Below are positions 1-8,194 of a stretch of 64,000 nt of DNA, piece after piece (within the stretch, counting starts at the first letter, position 1; each line of letters opens with the position of its first letter). Origin of the DNA: Flavobacterium omnivorum. GTDB lineage: Bacteria > Bacteroidota > Bacteroidia > Flavobacteriales > Flavobacteriaceae. The position numbers and the translations under genes were made by a program. The notes beneath the pieces are model-generated. The model was not told where the DNA came from. It made no database searches and saw only the letters and a program-made list of their open reading frames with translations. The DNA lies in assembly GCF_900099915.1 (NCBI RefSeq), contig NZ_FNDB01000004.1:124001-188000 (forward strand). Direction: 5' to 3'.

Positions 1-530
1 AACATGGCAGAGGCTGTATGATGTCCGTGCGTAGTTCCGGGAGATCTATGATCAAATCGATTTACAATTACATCGGGTTGAAATTTTCGTATGGCCCAAA
101 CTACATCAGCAAGTACTTTTTCTTTATCCCAAATTTTTAATGTTTCTGTTGGATTTTTGGAAAAACCAAAATCATTGGCACGCGAAAAAAACTGTTCTCC
201 ACCATCAATTTTTCGAGCTTCGATAAGTTCTTGGGTTCTAATGACGCCTAATAATTCTCTTAATTGTGTACCTATCAAGTTCTGTCCACCATCACCGCGT
301 GTCAAAGATAAGTAACCAGTTCTGGCCTTTTGCTCATTTGATAAATAAGAGATTAAACGGGTGTTTTCATCATCTGGATGAGCGGCTATGTACAATACAG
401 AGCCTAAGAAATTTAGTTTTTGAATTTGATTATAAATTTCAACAGCATTAGGTTTTTTTGGATTTTGTGCAATCGTTATTTGATAACAAAAAAGCAATGC
501 TATAAGAGCTAAAAGGTTTTTTTTTTGCAT
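1..530 (-). CDS. PIG-L family deacetylase, N-terminal part (runs off the left end)
   Basis: Reading down from the ATG at 530 gives a signal peptide (MQKKNLLALIALLFCYQ) followed by a PIG-L/LmbE-type fold. The zinc-binding AHPDDEN motif is at about residue 55 and a second metal-site motif, THGHHTASA, lies close to the window edge. The family removes N-acetyl groups from sugars such as GlcNAc derivatives. Bacteroidota members of this secreted subtype are usually much longer, with extra C-terminal domains, so most of the gene should lie beyond position 1. The exact substrate cannot be told from this fragment. The first codons are an A-rich run, which makes the start at 530 the only sensible one before the signal peptide. 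Confidence 0.9.
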   Translation of the reverse strand, partial: MQKKNLLALIALLFCYQITIAQNPKKPNAVEIYNQIQKLNFLGSVLYIAAHPDDENTRLISYLSNEQKARTGYLSLTRGDGGQNLIGTQLRELLGVIRTQELIEARKIDGGEQFFSRANDFGFSKNPTETLKIWDKEKVLADVVWAIRKFQPDVIVNRFDHRSPGTTHGHHTASAM

Positions 531-557
531 TTTTTTTAATTTAATTTGCAATAGCTT

Positions 558-565
558 CAAATGTA
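558..565 (-). promoter_or_regulatory. -7 element of the PIG-L promoter
   Basis: On the minus strand this reads TACATTTG, a full match to the Bacteroidota TAnnTTTG box, 27 bp upstream of the ATG at 530. No clear -33 TTG is seen. Confidence 0.45.
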
Positions 566-626
566 GGTATTAAATGTTTTTTCCTGAAATGTTTTTTACA
601 TTCTTTAAATATAAATTTGGCTTAAT

Positions 627-666
627 AAAAAAAGAGAGAAAACTAACTCTAGTTTTCTCTCTTTTT
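627..666. terminator. bidirectional intrinsic terminator
   Basis: A perfect A-rich stem (AAAGAGAGAAAACT against AGTTTTCTCTCTTT) with a short loop has an A-run on one side and a T-run on the other. It lies just downstream of the minus-strand gene at 692-1234. Confidence 0.8.
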
Positions 667-691
667 ATTTTTTACTACTGTTGATTAGGAA

Positions 692-1234
692 TTAGTCTCT
701 GTCTCTTCCATGCCCGCGTCCGTGATCATTTCCTTTTCCATGTCCCTTATTTCCTTTTTCTCTATCGTTTCCGTAATGTCTATTATCCCTGTGGTCATCA
801 GATTGTCTACGGTAATTATTTCTTCGATCATTAACATATACTTTTCGATTACCGTTGTATCCTATGTTTCTTTGTTCTCTACCATGATATCCTTTATAAT
901 ATTTTACTTTATGATTTCTAAAATTGTTATAAGGTCTAGAACCATGATAATCATTAAGTACTACTTTGTAACCACCGTACAAATCATAGTTTCTATATTG
1001 ACCAGGAAGGTATCTTGAGCGTATCCATCTTCCGCTACCAAAATAAATAAATTGTGTAGCTCTCACATCATAGTAGGCTTCAACATCTGGAAGGTAATAG
1101 TATTCTGCTTCGGCATATCCTACTGGACCCCACGAAGGCGCTCTGCCAATATTTACGTTTACTGAAACTTGTGCGTGTATTGTACTTGATGCAAATAGGA
1201 TAATTCCTAAGGCGATTAGTTTTAATGCTTTCAT
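692..1234 (-). CDS. secreted protein with basic Gly/His/Arg-rich tail, paralogue A
   Basis: The 180-residue product has a signal peptide (cleavage after ...STIHA), a conserved core of about 100 residues rich in aromatic residues (SWGPVGYAEAEYYYLPDVEAYYD, VVLNDYHGSRPY), and a low-complexity C-terminal third rich in N, R, G, H and D. The core is closely related to the gene at 1414-1905, so the two are tandem paralogues that differ mainly in the tail. I do not recognise a biochemical function. The core with repeated Y/W residues fits a periplasmic or surface protein. A sigma-54-like site lies upstream and a strong terminator follows the gene, so it appears to be a single-gene unit. Confidence 0.85.
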   Translation of the reverse strand: MKALKLIALGIILFASSTIHAQVSVNVNIGRAPSWGPVGYAEAEYYYLPDVEAYYDVRATQFIYFGSGRWIRSRYLPGQYRNYDLYGGYKVVLNDYHGSRPYNNFRNHKVKYYKGYHGREQRNIGYNGNRKVYVNDRRNNYRRQSDDHRDNRHYGNDREKGNKGHGKGNDHGRGHGRDRD

Positions 1235-1300
1235 CTTTTCTTAATTTAATTCTGAAATAATTGTATAGAAATGTGTTTTTGATATATCTTTCTAAACTTT

Positions 1301-1318
1301 TTCAACAACTGTGCCAAA
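1301..1318 (-). promoter_or_regulatory. sigma-54-type -24/-12 promoter candidate
   Basis: The minus strand reads TTGGCACAGTTGTTGAA, resembling the sigma-54 pattern TTGGCAC-N5-TTGC with the last C replaced. It lies about 67 bp before the ATG at 1234. The same arrangement precedes the paralogous gene, which strengthens the call. Confidence 0.5.
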
Positions 1319-1362
1319 ACAAAAAAATTAACATTTAATTAAGGATTTAAGTCCTGCAAAAA

Positions 1363-1395
1363 AAAGAGAGTTTCCGTATTGAAACTCTCTTTTAC
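1363..1395 (-). terminator. intrinsic terminator
   Basis: The stem AAAGAGAGTTTC / GAAACTCTCTTT encloses a 6-nt loop and has T/A runs on both sides. It directly follows the stop of the gene at 1414-1905 on the minus strand. Confidence 0.8.
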
Positions 1396-1413
1396 TAATA
1401 ATAGCGATCCGTA

Positions 1414-1905
1414 TTAATGCTTTCCATTTCCATGACCATTATTTCCTTTTCCACCTTTATTTCCATTGCCTTTATTTCCATTGCTTTTGTAGACTTTGCT
1501 ATTACGATTTTGATGAGATCCAATTGATTTTTGAGGTTTTCCTTTGTATCCTTTGTAATATTTTACTTTATGATTTTTAAAGTTACTATAAGGTCTTGAG
1601 CCATGATAATCATTAAGCACTACTTTATATCCATTGTATAAATTGTAATTTCTATATTGAGTGGGAAGGTTTCTGGAACGTATCCATTGTCCTCTACCAA
1701 AATAAATAAATTGGGTATTTCTAATATCATAATAGGCTTCAACATCAGGTAAGTAATAGTAGTCTACTGCAGAATATCCTACTGGACCCCAAGCTGGAGG
1801 ACTACCGATGTTTACGTTTACTGAAACTTGTGCTTGTATAGCGTTAGTACCTACTAAAAAAACTATAGCGAATACGATTAATTTTAATGTTTTCATGTTT
1901 TTCAA
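1414..1905 (-). CDS. secreted protein with basic Gly/Asn/Lys-rich tail, paralogue B
   Basis: The product is 163 residues, with a signal peptide ending near ...TNAIQA. Its core is nearly superimposable on that of the neighbour at 692-1234 (WGPVGYSAVDYYYLPDVEAYYD, RNYNLYNGYKVVLNDYHGS). The tail is low complexity (repeated GNKG/NGHGN) and positively charged, again like the neighbour but with different composition, which points to a tandem duplication followed by fast tail divergence. The start at 1905 has a second ATG three codons later (1896) that could also be used. Function is unknown. Export to the periplasm or cell surface is the only firm statement. Confidence 0.85.
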   Translation of the reverse strand: MKNMKTLKLIVFAIVFLVGTNAIQAQVSVNVNIGSPPAWGPVGYSAVDYYYLPDVEAYYDIRNTQFIYFGRGQWIRSRNLPTQYRNYNLYNGYKVVLNDYHGSRPYSNFKNHKVKYYKGYKGKPQKSIGSHQNRNSKVYKSNGNKGNGNKGGKGNNGHGNGKH

Positions 1906-1950
1906 ATTTTATTTAATAATTATTTTCTTAATCTCTATCTTATTCAATAT

Positions 1951-1968
1951 AGCCAACAACTATGCCAT
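1951..1968 (-). promoter_or_regulatory. sigma-54-type -24/-12 promoter candidate
   Basis: The minus strand reads ATGGCATAGTTGTTGGC, with GG and TTG spaced as in sigma-54 promoters, about 46 bp before the ATG at 1905. It shares GGCA-N-AGTTGTTG with the site before the paralogue. Confidence 0.5.
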
Positions 1969-2001
1969 TAATAAAAAACAACATATACGATTCGTTGTAA
2001 T

Positions 2002-2035
2002 AAAAAAAAGGAAACGAACAATCGTTTCCTTTTTT
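2002..2035. terminator. bidirectional intrinsic terminator
   Basis: The perfect stem AAAAGGAAACGA / TCGTTTCCTTTT with a 4-nt loop is flanked by A and T runs. It lies between the stop of the gene at 2057-2374 and the promoter region of the gene at 1414-1905. Confidence 0.8.
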
Positions 2036-2056
2036 AACTTTTTATTTTTAAGTTGT

Positions 2057-2374
2057 TTATAACAAAAGAATCAACAAAAGAATAACAATAATGATAGCTC
2101 CTACAGACAAATAAACTCCGTTTCCTGTAGATCTCAATTCAGTTTTGATAGCACGAACTTCTTTACGTAATTCTTTTTTCTCTGCTGAATTCAAAGAAGA
2201 TTTGTCCATTGCTTTTATTTCGTCAAGACGATTAAGCAATACTTTAACTTCTGCTGGCACTTCTTTTGGAGTATTAGCAATTGCTGTTGGGTTTTTTTCA
2301 GCTGCTAACATTTGAGTAGGAACAACACTTAATGACAATACCATCATCATTAAATAAAAGGTAACTTTTTTCAT
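2057..2374 (-). CDS. small envelope protein: signal peptide, helical middle, C-terminal membrane anchor
   Basis: The 105-residue product has an N-terminal signal or membrane segment (about residues 1-25), a charged stretch predicted to be helical (about residues 38-80, many K/E/L), and a very hydrophobic C-terminal segment (VGAIIIVILLLILLL) that ends the protein. The C-terminal helix looks like a membrane anchor. No enzymatic motif is visible and I do not recognise a named family. Its promoter carries the same composite element found before the stress genes at 41-60 kb, so it is inferred to be an outlying member of that regulon. Confidence 0.8.
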   Translation of the reverse strand: MKKVTFYLMMMVLSLSVVPTQMLAAEKNPTAIANTPKEVPAEVKVLLNRLDEIKAMDKSSLNSAEKKELRKEVRAIKTELRSTGNGVYLSVGAIIIVILLLILLL

Positions 2375-2407
2375 TTCTTTTGGTTTTAGTTATGAATAAT
2401 TATAGTA

Positions 2408-2471
2408 TAAAAGTAAACAATAATACTTTATAAAAACTTATACAATTATGGTATTTAATTATAAAATTCAC
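2408..2471 (-). promoter_or_regulatory. composite stress promoter element, site 1
   Basis: Read on the minus strand: GTGAATTT, box 1 TATAAT, 15 bp, box 2 TATAAG, 21 bp, -7 element TACTTTTA. The -7 box ends 34 bp before the ATG at 2374. The spacing is identical to ten other sites in this window. Confidence 0.8.
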
Positions 2472-2564
2472 GCTTTGCAGTTTTGATTTCTATTTTTAAT
2501 GATTTGAAAAGTAATGCGTTACCTGTTTTAATTTTTATAAGAGACAAATAGATTTGTATTTCGA

Positions 2565-4385
2565 TCATCTATAGATTACAGTCCGAGGTTTTGCAAGTTC
2601 AAAATCTTGAAAACCAAAATCAGTTGTCTCAAAAGAATTTGTTTTGAAAATGTTTTCTCCATTTCCAGGAATGGATGGATAATAGGAGAGTGATATTTGA
2701 AAGGCGCTAAACACTAAAAAATCATTATTTATGATTAGTCCAATACCAATTTTCGAATAGGCCCTACTTTCCGTTAATCCTTTTTTAGCATTTCCTAACA
2801 TGGCAACAGAATAATTAAAATAAGGATTTAGTCGGAAACCCCAAAGATTCCAAGGGCTGTAAAATTGCGTCTGCAAGGTAAGTATAGCTTTTTCAGTTCC
2901 ATATTCAGCTATTCTAAAGCCATTTAGGCCGTAATTTTCATTAATCGAAAGTTGATCTCCAATGGCATCTACCCGGTTGGAACCAATCACCAGCTGCGGT
3001 TTAATGAACTGACGTAGTTTCCATTTTCCAAGTTGCATTAAATTCGTAAAATAGTTGGCCTGAAATGAAAATGCGGTTTGTTTGGTTGTTGATTTCTCAA
3101 AAAAAGTGCCTAATTCAAAATTAGCACTTAAAAACCCCCATTTGTAGAAATTTCCAAATGCAGCGCGACCGCCCAAATAATAACGTCCAGCGCTATTTTT
3201 ATGTTGATAACCCGTTGTTATGCCATATATTTTTCCGATAGGTACATCTTCAATAATTCCATTTTGGAAAATATAGCGGTCTCTGATAAATTTTCGAGAT
3301 GAAATACCGATGCCTATTAATGCCAGTTTCTCATTAGAATAAAAATCACTACGATCATAATCAAAAATTGGGCTTTCCAAATAATGCAGATGCAAAAATC
3401 GACCGGCTGTAATCAGATTTGTTGTTCGCTCCCTTTCCGTATTTCCTTTAAAAATTCTAAAAGATCTTCCGGCCCAAAAATCATGGGTATTATATTTAAA
3501 GTTCTGATAAGCAAATACTAAATTGGAGTCGGGTAGAGTGTCTTTTCTAAATTGTTGGTCTAAATAGATTCCACCAGCCCATTTTGTCAAAGGCGAGTAG
3601 AATGGGCGATCAATAGTGATGCTTTTCCCATAATATCCTTCTAGATCAATGTTATAACTAACTTTTGTATTAATAAACGTATTTTTTATATTGGGTACTC
3701 TATAAGAAACGGTGTAAGCACTTTTGCCATCACTGAATCTATTCCTGAATTTATTTTCAAACTGATGACCAGATCCTAAGAAATTGCGGTCATTTAGCTC
3801 AAAACTAGCTCTGGAACCAGAGAGAGAACCTTTAGGAACAAGACTCCAAGAATCTAAAACCCGAATCGATATGTCAACAGAATCCGAACTGTTGCCAATC
3901 AATTTTGGTGCAACATCGACGCGATTAATAAAACGTTGCGTTCTAATTAAACGCTCGGATTCTCTTACTAATAACGAATCAAATGGGGTGTTTTTTTTGA
4001 TGAGTAATAAATTGAGTATGGCGAGCCGGTTTGTTTTGATGTGAATTTTATTCCCGTTTCTTTCTGCCCAATTTTTTGGTTTTTTTAAAGTATCAATTTC
4101 AGAATATCCGAAGGGATCAAGAGTTACAATAGAGATTTTTCTAATAATTTTTCCTTCAAAGAGGGCGTATTTTTTTTGAACTTCTTTTATTCCTTCCTTT
4201 TTTATCACTGGTGATCTAAATACTAGCTTATGCATCAAACGTGTAAACTTATTCTTCTTGGAATAATTTTTAATATTTGTATAAACGCCGGATGAATCTT
4301 TCTTTGTCGCTGTTTCTTGTGCTACAGAAGTCTGAAAACAACTGAACAATACAAGAAGCAAAATCAGATTTATTTTTTTTAACAT
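2565..4385 (-). CDS. outer-membrane protein, surface-antigen/BamA-like barrel
   Basis: From the ATG at 4385 the product is 606 residues and begins with a signal peptide (MLKKINLILLLVLFSCFQ); an in-frame ATG at 4448 would add 21 residues before it, so the later start is preferred. The N-terminal third carries a POTRA-like region (GKIIRKISIVTLDPFGYS ... LLVRESERLIRTQRFINRVDV). The remainder alternates aromatic and polar residues as in a beta barrel and ends in a short hydrophobic strand (KPRTVIYR). This is the layout of Omp85/surface-antigen type proteins. Its cargo or partner is unknown. The gene sits alone, about 105 bp downstream of the AI-2E transporter on the same strand. Confidence 0.75.
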   Translation of the reverse strand: MLKKINLILLLVLFSCFQTSVAQETATKKDSSGVYTNIKNYSKKNKFTRLMHKLVFRSPVIKKEGIKEVQKKYALFEGKIIRKISIVTLDPFGYSEIDTLKKPKNWAERNGNKIHIKTNRLAILNLLLIKKNTPFDSLLVRESERLIRTQRFINRVDVAPKLIGNSSDSVDISIRVLDSWSLVPKGSLSGSRASFELNDRNFLGSGHQFENKFRNRFSDGKSAYTVSYRVPNIKNTFINTKVSYNIDLEGYYGKSITIDRPFYSPLTKWAGGIYLDQQFRKDTLPDSNLVFAYQNFKYNTHDFWAGRSFRIFKGNTERERTTNLITAGRFLHLHYLESPIFDYDRSDFYSNEKLALIGIGISSRKFIRDRYIFQNGIIEDVPIGKIYGITTGYQHKNSAGRYYLGGRAAFGNFYKWGFLSANFELGTFFEKSTTKQTAFSFQANYFTNLMQLGKWKLRQFIKPQLVIGSNRVDAIGDQLSINENYGLNGFRIAEYGTEKAILTLQTQFYSPWNLWGFRLNPYFNYSVAMLGNAKKGLTESRAYSKIGIGLIINNDFLVFSAFQISLSYYPSIPGNGENIFKTNSFETTDFGFQDFELAKPRTVIYR

Positions 4386-4490
4386 TGTTTGGCCATCAAC
4401 TGAAAAAAATGATTCAGCAATCTTAAGAAAATTTATTATCAATTGCATTGAGAATTTAAAATAAAATAAAATTTTAAGCTATTTTTTATA

Positions 4491-5690
4491 TTATCCATCA
4501 GTTTGATTACTCGAGTTTTCAGTGGTGGTTTCCGTAAACACGGGTAAAGGAAGATCCGTCTTAATTGTGTTTTTTTCAGGTGGCGCTTCTGAATCAAAAA
4601 GAGGTAATTTAATTTTTCGCCAAGTGTAAGTTTTAGGTAAATGATCTCCCATTAGATAGCCCCATGCTTCTAGAGACTCTACTCGGTCAAAAATCACTTT
4701 TAAAACGGCTAGAATTGGAAGTGCTAAGAACATACCGGAAATTCCAGCTATTGCTCCACCAATGATGATTCCTATAATCGAAACGAACGCATTTATTTCG
4801 ACTTTAGAACTTACAATCATTGGCACAATAATGTTATTATCTATTAATTGAACTACTATAGTAATCACTATGACCCCTATAATTATCGATATATCCGGTG
4901 AACCAGTTAGCGAAGCAACGATGCTTAATAGTCCCGCAAAAAGAATTCCTATATAAGGAATCAGGTTTAGAATTCCTGTAACAATTCCCAATAAAATAGC
5001 ATATTTAACTCCGATCAGCATAAAACCAAAAGTTGTCATTGCTGAAATTAAAATCATTTCAATAATTAATCCTACAATGTAGCTGTTGATTGCAACCCTA
5101 ATGTTGGTTAGTATGTTTTTTAGTTGCTCATGGTTTTCTTTTTTAACTAATTTGGATAAAAACAGCAAAAAATGGGTTCTGTATAAAAGGATTAAAAAAG
5201 TATAGATGGGAATCAAAGTAAGGTTTACCAAAGTGTCCGTAAACGACATTAATGTTGTACCAATTATTTCTTTTCCTTTTTCCATGGAGTCTTCAGTAGC
5301 TGTATCAATATATTGTTTTTGTTCTCTGGAACTTAAGTGAAAATTATCTCTTACAAATCCTTGTATATTTCTAAGATGAATGTTTATGTTTCTTTCAATT
5401 TTATCAAAATCATCTGCAAAATCACTAACTTGGAAAGAAAGAAATACAAAAAGACCAATAAAAATTAAAACAAAAAATAGTACCGCAATCATTACTGCCA
5501 GCACATGTGGAAATCGAAGTTTTAACTTAAAAAACTGAACCATAGGATACAGTAAGATGGCAAATAGAAAGGACATCATTACTGGAATCAAGATGTTCTG
5601 ACCAATATAGAAAATAAATACAATAGCAATTAATCCCAACAAAGTCAGCGACAATTTAGCATAAAAGGGAACTTTTAGGGTGTCATTCAT
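4491..5690 (-). CDS. AI-2E (PerM) family transporter
   Basis: The 399-residue polytopic membrane protein has the family layout: two N-terminal membrane-segment pairs, a soluble region (about residues 80-150), then a conserved C-terminal block of five or so membrane segments with GILNLIPYIGILFAG and IVPMIVSSKVEINAFVSI. Members are proposed exporters of small molecules, some of them sodium/proton antiporters; the link to autoinducer-2 is established for only a few. A charged cytoplasmic tail of about 50 residues follows. The promoter carries the composite stress element, so expression is inferred to follow the stress island. A second, distinct family member is encoded at 35315-36427 without that element. 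Confidence 0.9.
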   Translation of the reverse strand: MNDTLKVPFYAKLSLTLLGLIAIVFIFYIGQNILIPVMMSFLFAILLYPMVQFFKLKLRFPHVLAVMIAVLFFVLIFIGLFVFLSFQVSDFADDFDKIERNINIHLRNIQGFVRDNFHLSSREQKQYIDTATEDSMEKGKEIIGTTLMSFTDTLVNLTLIPIYTFLILLYRTHFLLFLSKLVKKENHEQLKNILTNIRVAINSYIVGLIIEMILISAMTTFGFMLIGVKYAILLGIVTGILNLIPYIGILFAGLLSIVASLTGSPDISIIIGVIVITIVVQLIDNNIIVPMIVSSKVEINAFVSIIGIIIGGAIAGISGMFLALPILAVLKVIFDRVESLEAWGYLMGDHLPKTYTWRKIKLPLFDSEAPPEKNTIKTDLPLPVFTETTTENSSNQTDG

Positions 5691-5742
5691 ATCTTCCAGA
5701 TGTTGTGTTAAAAAGAACTAATATTGGACTACTTTCAACTGA

Positions 5743-5808
5743 CAAATATGTGGCTTTATCAAAAGCAATGTATTATACATTTTTTGTCAATAGTTACATA
5801 ATTATCAC
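5743..5808 (-). promoter_or_regulatory. composite stress promoter element, site 2
   Basis: Minus strand: box 1 TGTAAC, 15 bp, box 2 TATAAT, 21 bp, -7 element CATATTTG. The upstream GTGA is 2 bp farther from box 1 than at most sites, as also at 53157-53222. The -7 box is about 52 bp before the ATG at 5690. Confidence 0.75.
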
Positions 5809-5827
5809 CTTTTAATCTTTAGTTTTC

Positions 5828-5926
5828 GTGCTTGATTACAAAGAAGGAGATAGCATTTCCGACTTCACAAGCGCTGTAAATAATGACTACAAATTGCTCA
5901 GAAAAACAATAGAAAAGATTTATTAA
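5828..5926 (+). pseudogene. possible C-terminal relic of an unknown gene
   Basis: In an otherwise empty gap (5809-6082) one frame reads 32 codons with coding-like composition (VLDYKEGDSISDFTSA then NNDYKLLRKTIEKIY) and ends in TAA. A stop lies only a few codons upstream and there is no start context. It may be the tail of a deleted gene or chance; I cannot name a parent family. Confidence 0.25.
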
Positions 5927-6082
5927 GTAGCAGTAAACCTCCTATAACATAGTATCGGACTTCCAATTTGTATCTGCTTTTTGTTGTAAATAATCAAAAT
6001 TAAATTCTATCTGTTTTTATTTTAAAAATAATTTTAAATAGGTTTACTCTTTAAATCATTAGGTAAGCAATAAAGTTATGAA

Positions 6083-6619
6083 TTAATCTACGTATTCTTT
6101 ATCATTGAATTGTTTTTCTAATATAGATATACCTTTTTGCAAGAGAAGGTTGTTGGGATATATGATTGATTCTCCATCACTTGTTTTTAAGAAAACATGA
6201 AAAGCACCAATATCTTCTATTTCAGCCATAAAGGGAAAATCTTTATCGTGTATTTTGATGACATCACCAATTTTAAATGGAAATGAAAAGAACAAAATTA
6301 CACCCGCTGTAATGTTGCTTAAAATAGACCATTGCGCAAACAAAGCCACACCTACAACAGTGGTAATGGACGATAGTGCTAGGATAAGATCTTTAGTTTG
6401 AACTCCCCAAATAATTATTAAAGCAATTATCACTAAAATATTGATCAATAAATGCAGGTATTTAATCACTAAATTCGTTCTATGCTCTAAAGTTTGGTTC
6501 GTCTTTGCATAACGACGAACTAATTTTGTAGCAACAATTCTTAAAAAAATAAGCAAAATTCCCAAAATTCCAGTGGCAATTAATTCCTTTGTGTATTCGT
6601 GTATAAATGACATTTCCAT
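6083..6619 (-). CDS. small MscS-family mechanosensitive channel
   Basis: The product has 178 residues: three membrane segments (about residues 12-28, 52-72, 80-110) followed by a short MscS beta domain (FPFKIGDVIKIHDKDFPFMAEIEDIGAFHVFLKTSDGE). The pore-helix region ALFAQWSILSNITAGVILF matches the MscS TM3 pattern. Such channels open on membrane tension and release solutes during hypo-osmotic shock. It lacks the large C-terminal vestibule domain of E. coli MscS, so it is a minimal member. The ATG at 6619 is only 9 bp after the Maf stop, consistent with cotranscription; an ATG two codons later is also possible. Confidence 0.88.
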   Translation of the reverse strand: MEMSFIHEYTKELIATGILGILLIFLRIVATKLVRRYAKTNQTLEHRTNLVIKYLHLLINILVIIALIIIWGVQTKDLILALSSITTVVGVALFAQWSILSNITAGVILFFSFPFKIGDVIKIHDKDFPFMAEIEDIGAFHVFLKTSDGESIIYPNNLLLQKGISILEKQFNDKEYVD

Positions 6620-6627
6620 TCTTTAAA

Positions 6628-7212
6628 TTAGACTAATTTACGTAAATATTCAAATACTTTATCAGTTGGCATTCCCATAACATTAGCATACGAACCTTCA
6701 ATTTTTGCAACACCTATAAACCCAATCCATTCTTGAATGCCATACGCACCGGCTTTGTCATACGGTTTGTAATTTTCTAAGTAAAACCAAATCGATTCAT
6801 CGCTTAACTCGTTGAAAGTGACTTTTGTAATTTCATACAATACATCTACTTTTTGATTGTTTTTAAAACAAACGGAAGTAATGACTTCATGAGTAGCATT
6901 CGATAATGATTTTAGGATTTCATAGGCATCTTGTTCATTTTTTGGTTTACCCAAAGCTTTATTGTTGTGCCAAACTATGGTGTCACAAGTGATCAGAATT
7001 TCGTGGGGCTGCAGTTCGCCTTCAAAAGCACTCGCTTTTAATTTGGCCAAATACGTAGTGATTTCATGTCCGTTTAACTCTGGTGGATAAATTTCTTCAA
7101 TTTCTTTGAGTCGGATTTCAAAATCTAAATCTAAATCTTTAAAAAATTGTTGGCGTCTTGGCGATCCCGATGCTAAAATTAAGCGATATTTTTTTAATTG
7201 ATTTCTAAGCAT
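6628..7212 (-). CDS. maf: Maf-like nucleoside triphosphate pyrophosphatase
   Basis: The 194-residue product begins with the diagnostic LILASGSPRRQQ motif (about residues 11-22) and contains the other Maf signatures TCDTIVW and YDKAGAYGIQEW. Maf proteins hydrolyse non-canonical or modified NTPs (dTTP, UTP, m5UTP and relatives) to the monophosphate and are implicated in housecleaning or division arrest. Length is normal. The start overlaps the end of the upstream UbiA-family gene by 8 bp, so translation is likely coupled in a Maf/MscS operon. Confidence 0.93.
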   Translation of the reverse strand: MLRNQLKKYRLILASGSPRRQQFFKDLDLDFEIRLKEIEEIYPPELNGHEITTYLAKLKASAFEGELQPHEILITCDTIVWHNNKALGKPKNEQDAYEILKSLSNATHEVITSVCFKNNQKVDVLYEITKVTFNELSDESIWFYLENYKPYDKAGAYGIQEWIGFIGVAKIEGSYANVMGMPTDKVFEYLRKLV

Positions 7213-8125
7213 TATATTTTATATTTAAACTAATAACTACAACAGATAAAATTCCAAAAAACAAGATTAATTTCAAAAGTGAACTCAAGTTATGGAATTC
7301 TTTTTTAGATGTGGCCGTCCATATTTTTATGGTAAAAAACAGTAGAGGACCAACTACAAAAACCAACAAATAAACCGTTACAAACACCACTTCAATTAGG
7401 TATTTATTGATATAATACAGAATAAAGGAGAGCGGAATTAAACTTAATACACAAACTATTTTTGCAGTTTTTGATTTCCCTATTGCAATAGGTAACGTGT
7501 TCATTCCTTGGTTGTAATCGCCCTGTATATCTTCGATGTCTTTAACTATTTCTCTAAGCAAGTTAATCATAAAAGCAAATATAGCATAATCCAATAATAT
7601 AGAAAAAAAGATTCTCATTTGTTGCGGTTTGTCTATTCCTGCAGCAGGATATAAATCAAAAAATCCAATAATAAGTACGCTAAAGGAAAGTAATAAGGCG
7701 ACAATAATATTACCAATGAGCATCATTTGTTTCAAACTGCTGGCGTACAAATATAGTGCAGCTGCAATCAGAATGAAAAGAGAGGCAAAGCCTGGTTTTT
7801 GTATCATATTCGAAAGGTAAAAACCAATAAGCACGCCCGCAACAGTAACAATTCCGTATAAATTATATGCTTGATTTTCAGAAATACTTTTGCCTACAAT
7901 TACGGAATTGGGATTATTATTATTATCAGTGTCTTGATCAAAAATATTATTGATAATGTAGCCACCGGCAGCAAGCAAAACCGTAGATAAGACCAAAAGC
8001 CAATACTGCCAATCGGTTAATGCCAAAGGAACGTTTTGAATTTTGAAAAATCCATACCGAAAAATAAGCTGCATAAAAGCCAGCATCAGTAAGTTTTGGT
8101 ATCGGATAAGTTTTAGAAAGTTCAT
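7205..8125 (-). CDS. UbiA-family prenyltransferase (geranylgeranylglycerol-phosphate synthase-like)
   Basis: From the ATG at 8125 the product starts MNFLKLIRYQNLLMLAFMQ, the usual beginning of the Bacteroidota family; an ATG at 8179 would add 18 unconserved residues. The protein has eight or nine membrane segments and two Asp-rich motifs of the superfamily: NNIFDQDTDNNNN (Mg2+/prenyl diphosphate binding, about residue 60-72) and a second, REIVKDIEDIQGDYNQG. Members transfer a prenyl chain to an acceptor. The acceptor here is not certain, because menA is encoded separately at 30599-31561. It is encoded between a KdsC-like phosphatase and Maf in one tight run. Confidence 0.85.
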   Translation of the reverse strand: MNFLKLIRYQNLLMLAFMQLIFRYGFFKIQNVPLALTDWQYWLLVLSTVLLAAGGYIINNIFDQDTDNNNNPNSVIVGKSISENQAYNLYGIVTVAGVLIGFYLSNMIQKPGFASLFILIAAALYLYASSLKQMMLIGNIIVALLLSFSVLIIGFFDLYPAAGIDKPQQMRIFFSILLDYAIFAFMINLLREIVKDIEDIQGDYNQGMNTLPIAIGKSKTAKIVCVLSLIPLSFILYYINKYLIEVVFVTVYLLVFVVGPLLFFTIKIWTATSKKEFHNLSSLLKLILFFGILSVVVISLNIKYNA

Positions 8126-8194
8126 AAAAAGTTTATGAGTTGTGCGCGGATAATCAATAGTTTTATTTAAATCGAACATTAAAAAATCTACAAT

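Noticed and set aside
710..1018. 102-codon plus-strand frame rich in I, S and V
   Set aside because: Antisense of the low-complexity tail of the secreted protein at 692-1234.
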